Assembly: GCA_005406025.1 (NCBI GenBank)
Contig: BGZK01001386.1
Coordinates: 62,001 to 126,000, forward strand
Direction of reading: 5' to 3'
Source: Eumeta japonica
Lineage: Eukaryota; Arthropoda; Insecta; Lepidoptera; Psychidae
DNA: 64,000 nt
Shown: in pieces, positions 1-11,660 of the stretch
How positions within the stretch are numbered: the first letter of the stretch is position 1
How the letters are laid out: each line of letters opens with the position of its first letter
The notes under the pieces: generated by a model
Databases searched by the model: none
The model's input: only the letters and a program-made list of their open reading frames with translations
What the model was told of the DNA's origin: nothing
Position numbers and translations under genes: made by a program

Positions 1-30
1 TCTTCGGATATAGGTATTGTTTTTATTTGT

Positions 31-800
31 GTGAATTGTCAATTGTTTTTCGTTGTAACATCGTGTCGAAAATTATATGTCAGCATTGCAATAATTTTAA
101 GTCGACAGAATATTCGCGCCATCATTTTTTACAATGTTCGTTGTGAATTAGATCAACAGGAAAATTGCCAGAAATCTCAATTGGAATTTGATGTTCGTGA
201 CTCTGCGCGTTCGTAGTTCATAGAATTCAGACGTGGACTTCATCACGTCTTGAACGATTTACGTAAAGGTCGGCCGACGACTGCAGTTACTGAAACTAAT
301 ATTGATACTGTACGATAAATAACTGAAACTCATAAAAAAAAATACTTGTGAGCAAATACCCACTGTAATAGGTATTAATAGGAGTAGAGTGTACAAGATT
401 TTACATGTACATCTGAAAGTTCAGAAGTTTTCCACTCGATGAGTTTTAGCCAGATTTGACGGTTGACTAGAATCGACTGCGTATAGAGTGGCGCCCTAAA
501 ATGATACTAAAATATAATGGAGAAAAATCATGAAGTGTAATAACATAGTCACAGCTGACGAGACCTTGGTGCACTGCTTTCAACCTGAAAGAAAAAGTTA
601 ATCGACATAATGGGTCTTCAAAGGTAAGAAAAGTCATCCGCAATTTCTACTAAATTGCGGATGCAGTGCTGTTTATTCTTGAGAACCAAGGACATAGCAA
701 TATGTTATTACTTGAAAATTCTATTAAATAGCGATAAGTAAAGCAACATTAAGAACAAAAAATGATCTTTATGCGGCTTGTGTATAAAAGGATATATAAC
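31..800 (+). pseudogene. Dead mariner-type transposase (Tc1/mariner family)
   Basis: The conceptual translation matches the mariner transposase layout in broken pieces. An N-terminal stretch reads NIRAIIFYNVRCELDQQE (about 108-160). It is followed after a stop and frame change by EFRRGLHHVLNDLRKGRP and TAVTETNIDTVR (about 224-315), the helix-turn-helix region. Near 545-600 comes NIVTADETLVHCFQPE, corresponding to the block around the second catalytic Asp of mariners. Stops and frameshifts separate all pieces, so no protein can be made. Terminal inverted repeats were not found and the 5' end may lie outside the window. The assignment to mariner rests on motif memory of the family; the subfamily is not determined. 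The 3' limit is approximate. Confidence 0.75.
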
Positions 801-1059
801 GCCATGTTAACTGTATTACAGTCAAAATATTGATATTTGTAGGTGAATCTGGAGAACAACGTTTAGATATTCGTCAAACCTGACGACTTGGTAAATTGAT
901 ATTTGGACCACTTTCAAAAGATATTTACTGTGAGCAACCATTTACCTTACTCGTAGTGTCAACTGTCCTGATAGTAAATATATTGATTTACTATTAGCAG
1001 TCATTTTTATACTCAAACTGGTTTGGTTCGTTGCTAATATCCTAATAATTCTAAACTAT

Positions 1060-1320
1060 CGGAAAGGAAAAAAAAACTGGCCAAGAGAATATCGGACCAC
1101 GTTCATTATAGGGTTTCGAAGCCATTATTACAAAGAAATAAACAACAGAGGAAAAAAGTACGTTGTTATATTTTTTCCATTTTTTCGCGATAGAATAGTC
1201 AAAAGCACTGTAGTAGTCTATAACTAGAGATTTAAGTAGGTATGTCGACTATTACTATCAAACTTGTGTAAAGTAAAGTGCATCAGGAAAAAAGCGTACC
1301 TTCATGGTATTTACGTCTAA
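1060..1320. repeat. Diverged partial copy of the lepidopteran interspersed repeat
   Basis: The stretch from about 1068 (aaaaaactggccaagagaat and onward) to about 1300 resembles the opening part of the longer copy at 1330-2375. Shared landmarks are the 'aagagaatatcggaccacg' phrase, 'agccattattacaaagaaat', 'ttttttccat' and the 'gtgcatcaggaaaaaagcgtacc' phrase. It is a third, shorter and older-looking member of the same family, lying directly in front of the second. Confidence 0.55.
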
Positions 1321-1329
1321 AAGTTTAAT

Positions 1330-2375
1330 TTTTTCGGTATCGCTGTAATTATTATGAGTCATATGACACATGTAACTGAGCGATTAAATAAAAAAACCTT
1401 AGAGCTTAGGGCTCAGAGCATGTCGGGCCATGCGCAGTGCGCACTGTAGTGCTTCCAGCCGTTACTGCAAAGAAATACAGCCGTTACTGCACTACAGAAG
1501 AAAAAACTATGATGTAACACTTTTTTCCATGTTTCCCGCACAAAGTAAGTAAAAGAACTTCAGTTATCTATAATTAAAGAAACAAGTAGGTTATCCATTA
1601 TTCTACTTAAAATATGTGGTATAAACTGATAAGTATCGGACTGAATCAAATGTCAAATATGACATCTCAACTAATCATAGATTAATCTCAACAAATCATA
1701 GACTAACAGCCTCATCTTCTAGCTCCGTTTCTATACAATTTTATATTTTTAAATAATAATACTGTAAATAAAGCTGTATGCAGTCTCTGAATGTCTTTTA
1801 TTACAAGAAACTTTAATGCGCTACAAAAACTAAAATGCATCAGCAAAAGAGCGTATCTTCATGGTGCTTATGTCTTTTTTTTTTTTGACAATAGCTCAAA
1901 TACCGTATATCCCTTCAAGTTTAAAATAATTTTCGTTAAAAGTATTGATTAAACGTTACATCCGAAATTTTTTTCATATTTTTGGACATACGGTTTACCA
2001 AATAAAGGGGGGAACACAATTTCTGCTACTTTCAAGATATTATTTCAGTAAATATTCAAAAAAAATTCTTAATATCTCAATGTTTCTAAAAGAACTGTCG
2101 AAATATTTACCACGCCTCGATGTTTGCTGAAAAAAAAATTTTCAACTTCTATAACACGTATAGAGTGCCCCCCATCCCATAGGAATATTTATTTTAGTTA
2201 TTTAACTACTAAACTAAGTAGCGGCTGATATAAGGCACCTATACTCCGAATTTAATCAATATCCATCTTGTAGTTTTTGAGTAAAATGCATGTGACGTAC
2301 AAACGGATGGACGGTCATGAAGAAACTATGAGGGTTCCGTTTTTGCCATTTTGGCTCGGAATCTTAAAAATAAGA
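1330..2375. repeat. Interspersed repeat, copy B (about 1 kb, non-autonomous)
   Basis: This stretch aligns along almost its whole length with 7,858-8,855. Shared landmarks in the same order are 'ggtatcgct.taattattat', 'acatgtaactgagcgatt', 'gcatgtcggg.catgc', 'atgcagtc.ctgaat.tctt', 'aagcgttac', 'actaagtagcggctgata' and an ending with 'aaaatgcatgtgacgt', 'ggacgg' and a 'gttccgttttt...ttttggctcgga' terminal phrase. No open frame runs through it. The terminal phrase is of a kind I associate with a widespread lepidopteran repeat; the transposon class is not established. Exact ends are approximate. Confidence 0.7.
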
Positions 2376-4765
2376 AGCAACTATCTTTAATTTTTGGTAA
2401 GTGATGATGTTTGATAGTTATGACACTAATTGAAAGACAAAATGTAATTTAGAATCCTCATTCTATTGCAAACTAAATCTTATAAACAATTATGGACCTA
2501 AAGTTATCAGAAGGTATCAAAATCAGCCTTTATTCGTCTCTACTCAGCCATTTTCTTAAGTTAAGAGAACAATAAAAAATTTACTAGGCACAAGTTCATA
2601 AAACAATTTTTCATTCAAAAAAGTATGTACATTTTAAATTGTAACAATGATTTCTTACTAAATTAGCAAAATTGCATTCTATTTAAAATTTCAGATAGGG
2701 ACCCCTGCTCAGCGGCATTTTTCATATAAAATATTCGTTGCCCATCTACACAGCCATCTCTCTTTAACTCTCGCTATAAGTTTGTTCCATCCTCTAGTCT
2801 TGCTCCTATGGCTATCAGAGACATGTGAACTATATTACTTCTTGAAATTTTGCTTGTTATCTTAGTAACAGTTGCACAGTATATAGGATGCATACTCGCC
2901 ATTTAGCAAATACATAGTACCGTTCTTAAAGAAAAAAAAATATATCAAAACCGATTCATCTGTTTCGCCGCTGGATAATGACAGACAGATAGATAAAACG
3001 GAAACATACGCACATGCCAAACGCGCATACGCATACGATTGCTCATGAGCACACACGCACTCACATATAATTCATTTGGCGTTGAGAATTACGAATTATT
3101 ATGACTGGTAAAACTATAAATGCGAAAGTTTTGTTTTTTCTGTGTCTGTTATGTTTTCGGAGCTAATCCGCTGAATTGATTTCGATAAAACTTGGTATGA
3201 AGATAGTGTGAACACTGGGGAAGAACATAACTAGTTCTTATTTGCTTATCTGACCACTGATCTGTACAGCTTCTTATTAGCAAACAATGTTTAAATCCAT
3301 TTTTAAAAAATCTGATAAACTGGTAGTACATGTCTTTGCATAAAATATAAGTTACTGGTATTTCATTCTGTCTGTTTACCTGAACCTTCTAACTCGCCAA
3401 TGGTGTAACCAACTTTAATGTAAGGTCTGAATAAAACCTCATTGTCGAATATGATATAGATCACTGTTTGTTCGTACATTTTTTTATGTCATAATTGTTT
3501 AAGGTTTATTTGCTCGCTTTTCTCGAAGAAAGAGAGGGATGAGCGAGAGAGACAAAAAAACGAAAGAGAGAGCAAGAGAGAATAGTGGCAAAGTGAAAAA
3601 GATAGAATCGTTAATACGGTCAAGACTGATATTAGTCATGAAATCAGGATTAGGTCCACTATTGAGGTCTAAATAAAGATCAAATTCTCCATCAAGATCC
3701 TTTATACACGCGCTAATTTTCTATAAAATGTTACGGCACCTTAGGGCGCGTTTTGTATTCACGCTGCATTATTTTTTTGTTATATTCCGTTTAGAACTAT
3801 TAAGCATATAATGAAATGCTGTATCTATTCGTTTTTCCTAATATTATGAAATTCTGATGATATGAATGACAATAAAACTCAAGGTTTTGGATTCCATTAG
3901 CGGATCCTAAAAAAAAATATTATTATGTTCTTGATATTTAGAGCCCACAGATATCCTTTATGGAAAAATCGAACTTTGATATTCTTTTGTTAAATAAGTA
4001 CAAATACACGAAAGCTATATTCAAATCTACAAAATTCTATTTGTTGGCTTTTTGTTTGATATCAATTTTTGTGTAATGTTTCGTCTCTTTCAGTGCTTTA
4101 ATAAGTACTGAAAAACTAGATTACATTAAAAAGAATTTACAACACAATTATAATTTGATTCTGTAGTAAGAGAATTGATTATATTATGTACTAACATTTA
4201 TCTCAATTAGTCAAAATTGACCTGATGGAGTTTAAAATGAGATAAATAAAACATAAAATAACAAATTGTGGAGAAATATCTTTCCAAAAAATTAACATAA
4301 TTATTCCAAACAAATAATTACGTGATTTTTATGAATAAAGAAGACCAACGCGATAACCAACGAAATAACAAATTGTGTGACTCAACCCAACGTTCATGCC
4401 TAAAATTAAAAATTGGCAGTAGGCTAGTTCAGTATTGAATTGTAAATAGATTTAAATTAGACATGTCTGATTTCATGTTTATAGTCATTTGTTAACACAT
4501 CTTACTAGTATTGAGTTTTTTTCTAATTTTTTTTTAGGATTCCGTAGTCAACAAATAACCCTTACAGTTATTTTCGCTCTTGTATTTGTGATCATTATCT
4601 TCAACACTCTCTTGTGAACTAACTTTATGTGCATCTATTTATTTAAGGTTCGCTGATGATTTTGGACACTACTTGCAGTGTTGCCTGGTTTAGGATCCTA
4701 GATTTTGGGCATGTAGTGGTTCTGCAGTCAATAGGAACCTTTTTAGTTTCGCCATGTCTGTCCAT
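2376..4765. other. AT-rich spacer without a recognised gene
   Basis: No coding region is recognisable. About 3,090-3,400 has the flavour of a lepidopteran repeat ('gcgaaagttttgtt', 'attgatttcgataaaacttggtatgaag'), and 3,520-3,600 is a low-complexity purine run of GAGA type. The rest is AT-rich with no structure I can name. Confidence 0.4.
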
Positions 4766-4767
4766 TA

Positions 4768-5140
4768 GGGTGTCCGTTATTTACCAAGTTGGCTATTTTC
4801 ACTTGGGTCTCGTCAAAATCGTTTCTTTCTAACCTAAAAACAATTCTAGAAAAAAGAAAAAAAAATTAACCTTGCTTAAATTACAATACTTTTCTCATTT
4901 AATTAACATGGGGTTTTTGCATTTTTTAGCAAATCATTTTTATTTCGTTTATTATACTTTTCAACTTACCAACAATGCTTGATTCTGTTTTTATTATGAT
5001 CCTTTTACATGGAGAAATTTTCATATCGGCGAAAAAAAGATTATAAAATAAGTTTTGAAAAGGTTAAATTTCGCTGTTATTGGTTTTGTGGTTATTTTGC
5101 TGATGGGTAAATAATGAGACTTGGTAAATAACGGACACTC
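4768..5140. mobile_element. 373 bp MITE with terminal inverted repeats and TA target duplication
   Basis: The left end GGGTGTCCGTTATTTACCAA (from 4768) is repeated in reverse complement at the right end (GAGTGTCCGTTATTTACCAA read leftward from 5140). The arms match at 21 of 22 bases. Each end is directly flanked by TA (4766-4767 and 5141-5142), the target duplication typical of the Tc1/mariner/pogo superfamily. There is no transposase inside, so it is a miniature non-autonomous element. An open frame entering from the right (5021-5326, minus strand) crosses the terminal repeat and is regarded as fortuitous. Confidence 0.8.
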
Positions 5141-5142
5141 TA

Positions 5143-7070
5143 CTGCCCGTGCGTTTGTTGGCTCGCGGCTTAACTCAAAGACTCTTTGTACTAGAAACCT
5201 ATGATTTGTTACAGGTATACATATTAAATATGCCGACAAGATGGTAGGATAATGAAAAAAATTTTTATCTACACGTAAAGTTTTTCCCTTATTTCGTACT
5301 GCGAAGTATTGTTGGATAGCTTCCAAAACGTTGACGGTATATGAAAACCATTTTCGATTCAGGGATCCGTTTGAGCAATATTAAGCTTTAATATGCTACT
5401 TTTTGTTAGAGTCAAATGCCTTCCTCCACAGCTAAATGGTTATTGTTGGATACTTAAAAAAAATCACGGTAGTATATACAACGAATTTAAAAAAAAAACT
5501 CTTGCAGCTAAATAAGCTTCACTAGTTAACGAGTAATAACGACTTGTAAAATTTACTTGAAGTAGTAAAAAACAAAATTTCCTACAAATTCCATTGAAAA
5601 TTGCTTTGATGATTTTGTTGGTGTTTGAAAACAAGTAGTAAATATAAATTTATGAACCATGTAAAAATATAATAACAACCTCAACACCTATACTGTGTGG
5701 GCCCGTTTTTAAAAGTTATTAGCCGTTAAAACGTAAACTCAATTAAAAGGTTTATAGTATCTAACAAAAATTCCCCTTCCAAGTGCGCATATTGTGATGG
5801 ATAGTTATGGAACTGCACAATGCACGTGACTCAACACGCACTTGTCCGGAATTTTTTTCGTATAAAATATTTACTCTTATACAATATTTACAATAAAAAC
5901 CGTAGCCGGTATGTGTACGGTGTAAAGCTAAACCGTGCTGATAGCGGATGAGTATGTATCCTCCAGCTGTTTTTGTACCAAAAAATTTTATATTGCTACG
6001 CTCCTATTAAATTTTGGTGTGCCATTCTTTTATGTATATAATGTGCGGTTCGAGTGATATATGATTCACTGCACCGGCGGTGAATATTGCAAATTGAACA
6101 AAGTCGAGATAGAGGGAAGTTCATTGGGTCTTATTTGAGTTTTGTTTTTTTTTAACGAGTTGTGGCGAACAAATCTAATAGAACACATAATCGGATAAAA
6201 TTTTTGCCGGATCGTTTTCACAAGAGTAATCGTTTTATATTTATTTTGGTTGTATATGACGATATTAAAAAAGAACTACCCTCAAGTTACTTGTTAGTTT
6301 TTTGTTGAAAGAAAACTGCCTTCCAAACGAGGGATAAAGTATGAGTTTATAAAAAATATGTCAAGTGTTGTATATGAAAAAAAAAAAAAGAAATGTAGTA
6401 AGTTTCCTTTAAATGGCTAAAAAGGATATGACGAGAGTACAAAATTTTCGATTTGACTGCAAAACCTTATTGGATTAAACAATACCTAATGCTGATATTA
6501 TTCATTTATGTCGCTTATCTATTGCAATTGTAACTGATTCAGATAAATCACAATTTATAATTAATTAATAGAAATATTATTTAATTATTAAATTGATTAT
6601 GAAGTATCATATTATAAAGTAAAATCAATACGACAGCGTGAAGTTCCGTAATTCATGGCTGCCCAATAAAAATATTTTATTACTTAAATTATTAGGTTAT
6701 TTTATAGAACCCATCACAGCTTATTTAAATTTGCTTATAACGATCATCATTAAGAATATATAGATCACCTTGTAGCTAAAATGTATACGCCAGTTGGATC
6801 CGGGTCGATGACAAAATCATCACATTTACTAAGATCGAGTTTTTTTTTTATGCCGGATCTGTGCTAATGTTCGAATTCACAATTTCCATTTGTCAAATTT
6901 ATTTAAACTAGTTTTAAACGTCGCGATGAAATAAGATTATGTACCATAACAACGACGTACTAGGTGTTTGGTCAGACTCCGTTCTGACGTTTTAGTATAC
7001 CTTTGATATTGTTAGTTTGATATTGTAATACGATTAGTAAAATATTCAGACGTTTATTATATGAAATATA
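5143..7070. other. AT-rich spacer without a recognised gene
   Basis: No coding or RNA gene is recognisable. The sequence is AT-rich with homopolymer runs. A slightly GC-richer patch with 'gcaccggcggtgaa' lies near 6,070. Nothing more can be supported. Confidence 0.4.
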
Positions 7071-7071
7071 T

Positions 7072-7234
7072 TTAAAAAACGGACTAAATTTTAAGCACCC
7101 AAAACTGACGAGCTTGCACGAAAAGATGGATGTCAGTGAGACAAGACAGATATGCAAAGATCGTACGTACTATATACAAGTCTATAATCTCTGCCTACCT
7201 TTATGGGAAATAGGCGTGAATTTGTATTATTATA
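7072..7234 (+). pseudogene. Fragment of a non-LTR retrotransposon tail
   Basis: The phrase 'attttaagcacccaaaactgacgagcttgcacgaaaagatggatg' region and the following 'atatgcaaagatcgtacg' correspond to the same element as 63,197-63,529. Read as protein it gives pieces like RACTKR and MSVR, broken by stops. The 3' end shares 27 identical bases with the other copy (7208-7234 against 63,474-63,500). It is a dead, short 3' fragment. A 'ctagctgtgcccgcggcttc' phrase follows directly at 7,239. Confidence 0.6.
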
Positions 7235-7235
7235 T

Positions 7236-7645
7236 GGACTAGCTGTGCCCGCGGCTTCACTCGCTTGAATTGCGGAATTATTGTTTAGTTTTTTTTTGTA
7301 TAATATAAAATTTGAATGTTATTTTATAAACAATATTGCTTATTGTGAGTCATCCTTAGAACATAGATATATGCTATGACGAACTTTTTTATTAGTCTTC
7401 TTAAGATGTACATTTATACAGCACGACAAATTGATGTAATAGGTTTATTCAACCTTGCTTCACCATTTCGTCACAGTTTAATTTGTAAGGTACCCTACAT
7501 AATAAAATGTATCCTATAACCCGACTAGATTGCATAGTTATGAATTAAAAAACAAACGTGTAAGTTGGATAAGTGTTCCTCGCAAGAAAAGGACATAAAC
7601 GGACGGATAGGGAGACGTCGAGTTTTATAATATGTATCGATTTAA
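7236..7645. repeat. Lepidopteran interspersed repeat beginning ctagctgtgcccgcgg
   Basis: The start 'ggactagctgtgcccgcggc' and the end around 7,575-7,640 ('ggacataaacggacggatag', 'gagttttataatatgtatcg') are phrases I associate with a very common lepidopteran non-autonomous repeat. The middle is AT-rich and carries no frame. The class of element is not established from this copy. Confidence 0.45.
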
Positions 7646-7857
7646 TTCATCAGCATAATCTCATACATTACGAATATGTAGTGGCATTACACATTTCGAC
7701 TAGACAAAAAAGTCTTGAATAATAAATAAATGTCACAAAATTAGAAACAATATTGGTCTAGCCATAAATCTAATTGCAAACTTGTTTGATTTTAAGTTTA
7801 TAGACTTTTCGTTGTTGAAACTATGTTTAATAACTTCTTTCTTGTTTTGTTAAGTAT

Positions 7858-8855
7858 AATTTTTACGGTATCGCTATAATTATTATGAGCCGCGTGGTAC
7901 ATGTAACTGAGCGATTAAATAAAAAACTAGCTAAGAGCATGTCGGGTCATGCACACTGTAGGGTTTCCAGCCGTTACAACGAAGAAATACACTAAATATG
8001 AAAAAAAATATGTTGCAAAACTTTTTCCCATATTTTCCGCACAAAAAAAGTAGAAGCATTTCTGTCGTCTATAATTAAAGAAACAATTAGGTATATCGAC
8101 CATTCTACTTAAAATATGCGGTATAAACTGTTAGTATCGGACTGAATCAAATGTCAAATATGACAACTATTCAAATCATAGACTAACAGACTCACCTTCT
8201 GGCTCCGTTTTTATACAATTTTATATTTTTAAATAATAATACTGTAAATGAAGCTGTATGCAGTCACTGAATATCTTTTATTCGAAGAAACTTTAATGCG
8301 CTACATAAACTAAAATGCGCCAGCAAAAGAGCGTATCTTCATGGCGATTATATGTCTTTTTTTGAAAAGTTTTTCGACAATAACTCAAATACGGTATATC
8401 CCATCATATTTAAAATAAATTTCATTAAAAGTATTGATTAAGCGTTACATTCGTAATTTTTTTCATATTTTTTGGACATACAGTTTACAAAATAAAGGGG
8501 GAACACAATTTTTGCTGCTTTCGAAGAGATTATTTCAGAAAATATTCAATTAGTTAAAAAAAATTATTAGAGTTCTTAAAGTGTTTTTAAAAGAACTTTC
8601 AGAATATGTATCACACGTTGATGTTTACTGAAAAAAAAATTTTTTTTCTATTTGCAACATTTATGAAGTGCCCCCCTAGGAATATTTATTTTTGTCATTT
8701 AACTACGAAACTAAGTAGCGGCTGATACAAGGCACTTATACTCAATATCCATCTTATAGTTTTTAAATAAAATGCATGTGACGTGCGGACGGATGAACGA
8801 ACATGACGAAACAATAAGTGTTCCATTTTTAACATTTTGGCTCGGAACCCTAAAA
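7858..8855. repeat. Interspersed repeat, copy C (about 1 kb)
   Basis: Second near-full-length copy of the family at 1,330-2,375, in the same orientation. It starts at 'tttttacggtatcgctataa' and ends at 'ttttggctcggaaccctaaa'. Short indels and many substitutions separate the copies, so neither is a recent insertion. No coding capacity. Confidence 0.7.
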
Positions 8856-8856
8856 A

Positions 8857-9300
8857 TTAAGTAACATGAAAATATTTTTTAAAGATTTGTTGTTCTATAA
8901 TTATCTTATTATTTTGGTTAGTTATGCACCTGCTATGGAAGTGTAATTGCGGTTTCATCTCGCGGTGTAAAACAAAGAGGAATATGATAATGCTCGATAT
9001 ACATAGCTGTTCTTTGTTACAACGTGAAACATGGACACAAGTATTAGCAAGCATTGAACACTCACTAACGAACTGGTTCCGAAGAAGGATCCACTTCGCA
9101 TTAGAAGTCCATAGTAAACACACGTTGTGTAATTCAACCTTGCCGAAGAAAACTGTCTTCGTGCTTTTTTTGCCCAGAGACGCTAACAACTTCGATAATT
9201 TACCATCTTTGTTTCGCGTGTCTTGAAGGCCGCCTTTTTTTTCATTGTGACTGAAAAGGCTCGCGTTTTCATTCAGCAACATTGCATGTGCCGTTTTCAA
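8857..9300 (-). CDS. Unassigned 147-codon open frame, doubtful
   Basis: A 147-residue frame on the minus strand begins MKTAHAMLLNENASLFSHNE. A 100-codon frame lies antisense to it on the plus strand (8,924-9,226). The piece is less AT-rich than its surroundings. I recognise no domain, signal peptide or transposon motif in either frame, and no splice or poly(A) context decides between them. It may be part of an old repeat or a chance frame in balanced-composition DNA. It is listed only because it is the longest unexplained frame outside the three genes. Confidence 0.12.
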   Translation of the reverse strand: MKTAHAMLLNENASLFSHNEKKGGLQDTRNKDGKLSKLLASLGKKSTKTVFFGKVELHNVCLLWTSNAKWILLRNQFVSECSMLANTCVHVSRCNKEQLCISSIIIFLFVLHREMKPQLHFHSRCITNQNNKIIIEQQIFKKYFHVT

Positions 9301-9460
9301 CTTTTTAGAGGTAGCGTGCTATGTGTGTACGCCCGACAGAGTTACACAAGCGTCGGGTACGGTCAATGCGTGGACTTACTTACGTCTAGAGAATTCGGGT
9401 GTGCGATGGAATTGAACAAGAATAGATTTGATTTTCGTTTCAAGATGTAGAGAATGAACT

Positions 9461-11085
9461 TGAGAATTAAATTTTAATGATTCATCTCTCGAATCGTAGA
9501 GCAATCATCGCGAAATAAATTATTTTCATAAATATCGAAAGTATCAAGAAACGTAATGTTGCTTCTACGCGCAGGATTACACACATCTTATGATAAACGT
9601 GTGCATTTTATGTCCCATTGCAGATTTATGAAAGTCTTATTTTTGACTCAGATAATTTGAGCTTTCGATACATACGGTGTTAAATATTATTGCAGTTGTT
9701 ACCAGTCGTCAAACTTACAGTCGTCAGCGCTAGGCGTACGTACGATTTTCAAGCACTTTTGTTTTTTCGAGTCTTAACCCGAGGTATACGGTACCTCGTA
9801 ACCGGTGACAATCTCTAGGCCCCTCGACTGGAGGCAATAAAAACACCCTCTATTAGATATCGAATCAATAACAATATTACACTAGTAAATTACTTCGAGC
9901 CTCTATAAGGATATAAATTTTATATTCGCATTTTTAAGGTTTCCCAAAATAATGCATGTTCATCTACAAAAATATGATCATAGAGAAAAGTGTTACTATT
10001 CTATTGTGTAATATAATCACTTTGTCAGAATTCATGAATAGACGCTTGTCTACAACATGCATTAATATGCATGCTCTTCTGTCTGCTCTTGTACTATATA
10101 TCCTTAGATTGACAGACATTAAACATTTAGGCAAGTGTTAAAACTTTTATTTATTTAAACTGTCAATATAAACGGTAATAGTCAGCAGACAAGCACATCC
10201 ACCATCTTATTAAAAAGTATCAAAATTAGCAACATATGCACCATAAACTATCATATGAGTGTGCAATATCGGAACTCGAAGATTTCGACTTCTTATAGGT
10301 GTGGGTCAAAGGCAAGGATCAACGGTAGGTTGGAATTTTGTAGGCATACATTAAAAAGAAAAAAATATCTGAAAACAAATTCTTCGTCTTATCCATCCAT
10401 AGATATTATAAAACACAATACCATTCTCTGTATTTGCTAATAAGCGCCTTAACGCGCCTATAACTCGTGAATCACTAGCCCAAATCACTTTATTTTGTTT
10501 AGTATGAAATTATATTGTCTAACCATAATTTAGTATAAATATGGTTACCATAGGTAACTTATAGTATTAGCATTAATATTTTTAATAATTCACGTCTGAA
10601 GAAAAATCTCAGCATGGCATTGCGCAGCTAATTTCATGTAGGATATGGGTATCCTATATCTATAGATAGGTAGACATATAATTATGACATCATACATGCT
10701 AAATAACAATACCAAAATGGTCTTTCGCCTCACGACTCTGCCCGTTTGGACTTACAAAAAAAAATATTCATCTTTGTGGTCCCATTTTCAGTTTATTTCT
10801 ATCACGGGACGTACAATCGATATCATTAATGATAGGATTGGAGAGCGGGACTGACATCGAAGTTAAATTTCGATCATCATCAGTGTAAAAATAGCTCGAA
10901 ATAACGAAGGATGAATTCATTATGCATCGACACTGGCGAAGGTTAATTGATAAATAAAGCCTATTTAAAAATCTTTTCTCGCCATGGGTGATTCTAAACG
11001 TCTCAAAATGACCCCTGAGGCACGCGAACGGCCTTAACGCGCTGCTTTGATACAACATCGATCGTTATATTATATGTAATATGCA
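9461..11085. other. AT-rich spacer
   Basis: Nothing coding is recognisable. A patch around 9,720-9,830 is less AT-rich ('ggtacctcgtaaccggtgac'). A short palindromic phrase 'ggatatgggtatcc' lies near 10,641. Confidence 0.35.
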
Positions 11086-11275
11086 AGTACGGTCGCTATC
11101 GTAGAGCTCGGAGGCCGGGAGTGATTGTTTTAGCGTGCCGATTGCGATCGGACAAATCGATTTTTCGATAATAGCAACACAGTGTGAGAATTAGTATCGG
11201 CCATTAATTATAAACGAATCGCGTTATCGATTTCCGGTTCCCGAGCGTAAGGTCGGACAGACTTTATCTGAAGTA
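11086..11275. other. GC-richer island in AT-rich spacer
   Basis: About 190 bases with many CpG and 'atcg' words stand out from the AT-rich surroundings, for example 'gagctcggaggccgggagtg' and 'cgattgcgatcggacaaatc'. No frame or RNA gene is visible. It could be a conserved regulatory element or an old repeat; sequence alone does not say. Confidence 0.3.
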
Positions 11276-11429
11276 ATAAACTCTTAAAGGTGGCAAAGAC
11301 AAGTTGCGGATTTTTTTCCTTTAGACCTGGTTGTATATTGCTACTGCTTTAACAATGCGCCTAACAAGGTTCTTCGCACTGCCTCTTTATTTTGTGTGCA
11401 CAAAATTTGTTGGTACAATTCTTAAGATT

Positions 11430-11660
11430 TAATTTTAAGCTTTCAGGGCCCCGCTGAAAATCAAAGCTGTGACTTAGGCTGCAGCATTTTGCTGAGCTGG
11501 TCACCCTTTCGGCCTTTTGTTATTTATTTATTTTTTTAAATTTTCATTTCAAAATATATGTCTTAGTTAAGTTCATTTTAAGATGTTATACATGTTTTCT
11601 TTTTTGTTTATTTGAGGGCTGAATAAAGGATAATTGTTATTATTATTTTAATCATACGTA
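11430..11660 (+). repeat. Possible 3' end of a LINE or other retroelement
   Basis: The stretch runs from 'tttcagggccccgctgaaaa' through 'gctgagctggtcacccttt' to a T-rich part, then 'gggctgaataaaggataatt' and a short TTATTATT tail. A unique-looking body ending in AATAAA and a short microsatellite tail is how many insect LINE 3' ends look. No reverse-transcriptase frame precedes it. Class is inferred only from this shape. Confidence 0.35.

Noticed and set aside
5021..5326. 101-codon minus-strand frame
   Set aside because: It runs into the terminal inverted repeat of the MITE at 4,768-5,140 and has no recognisable domain; treated as chance.
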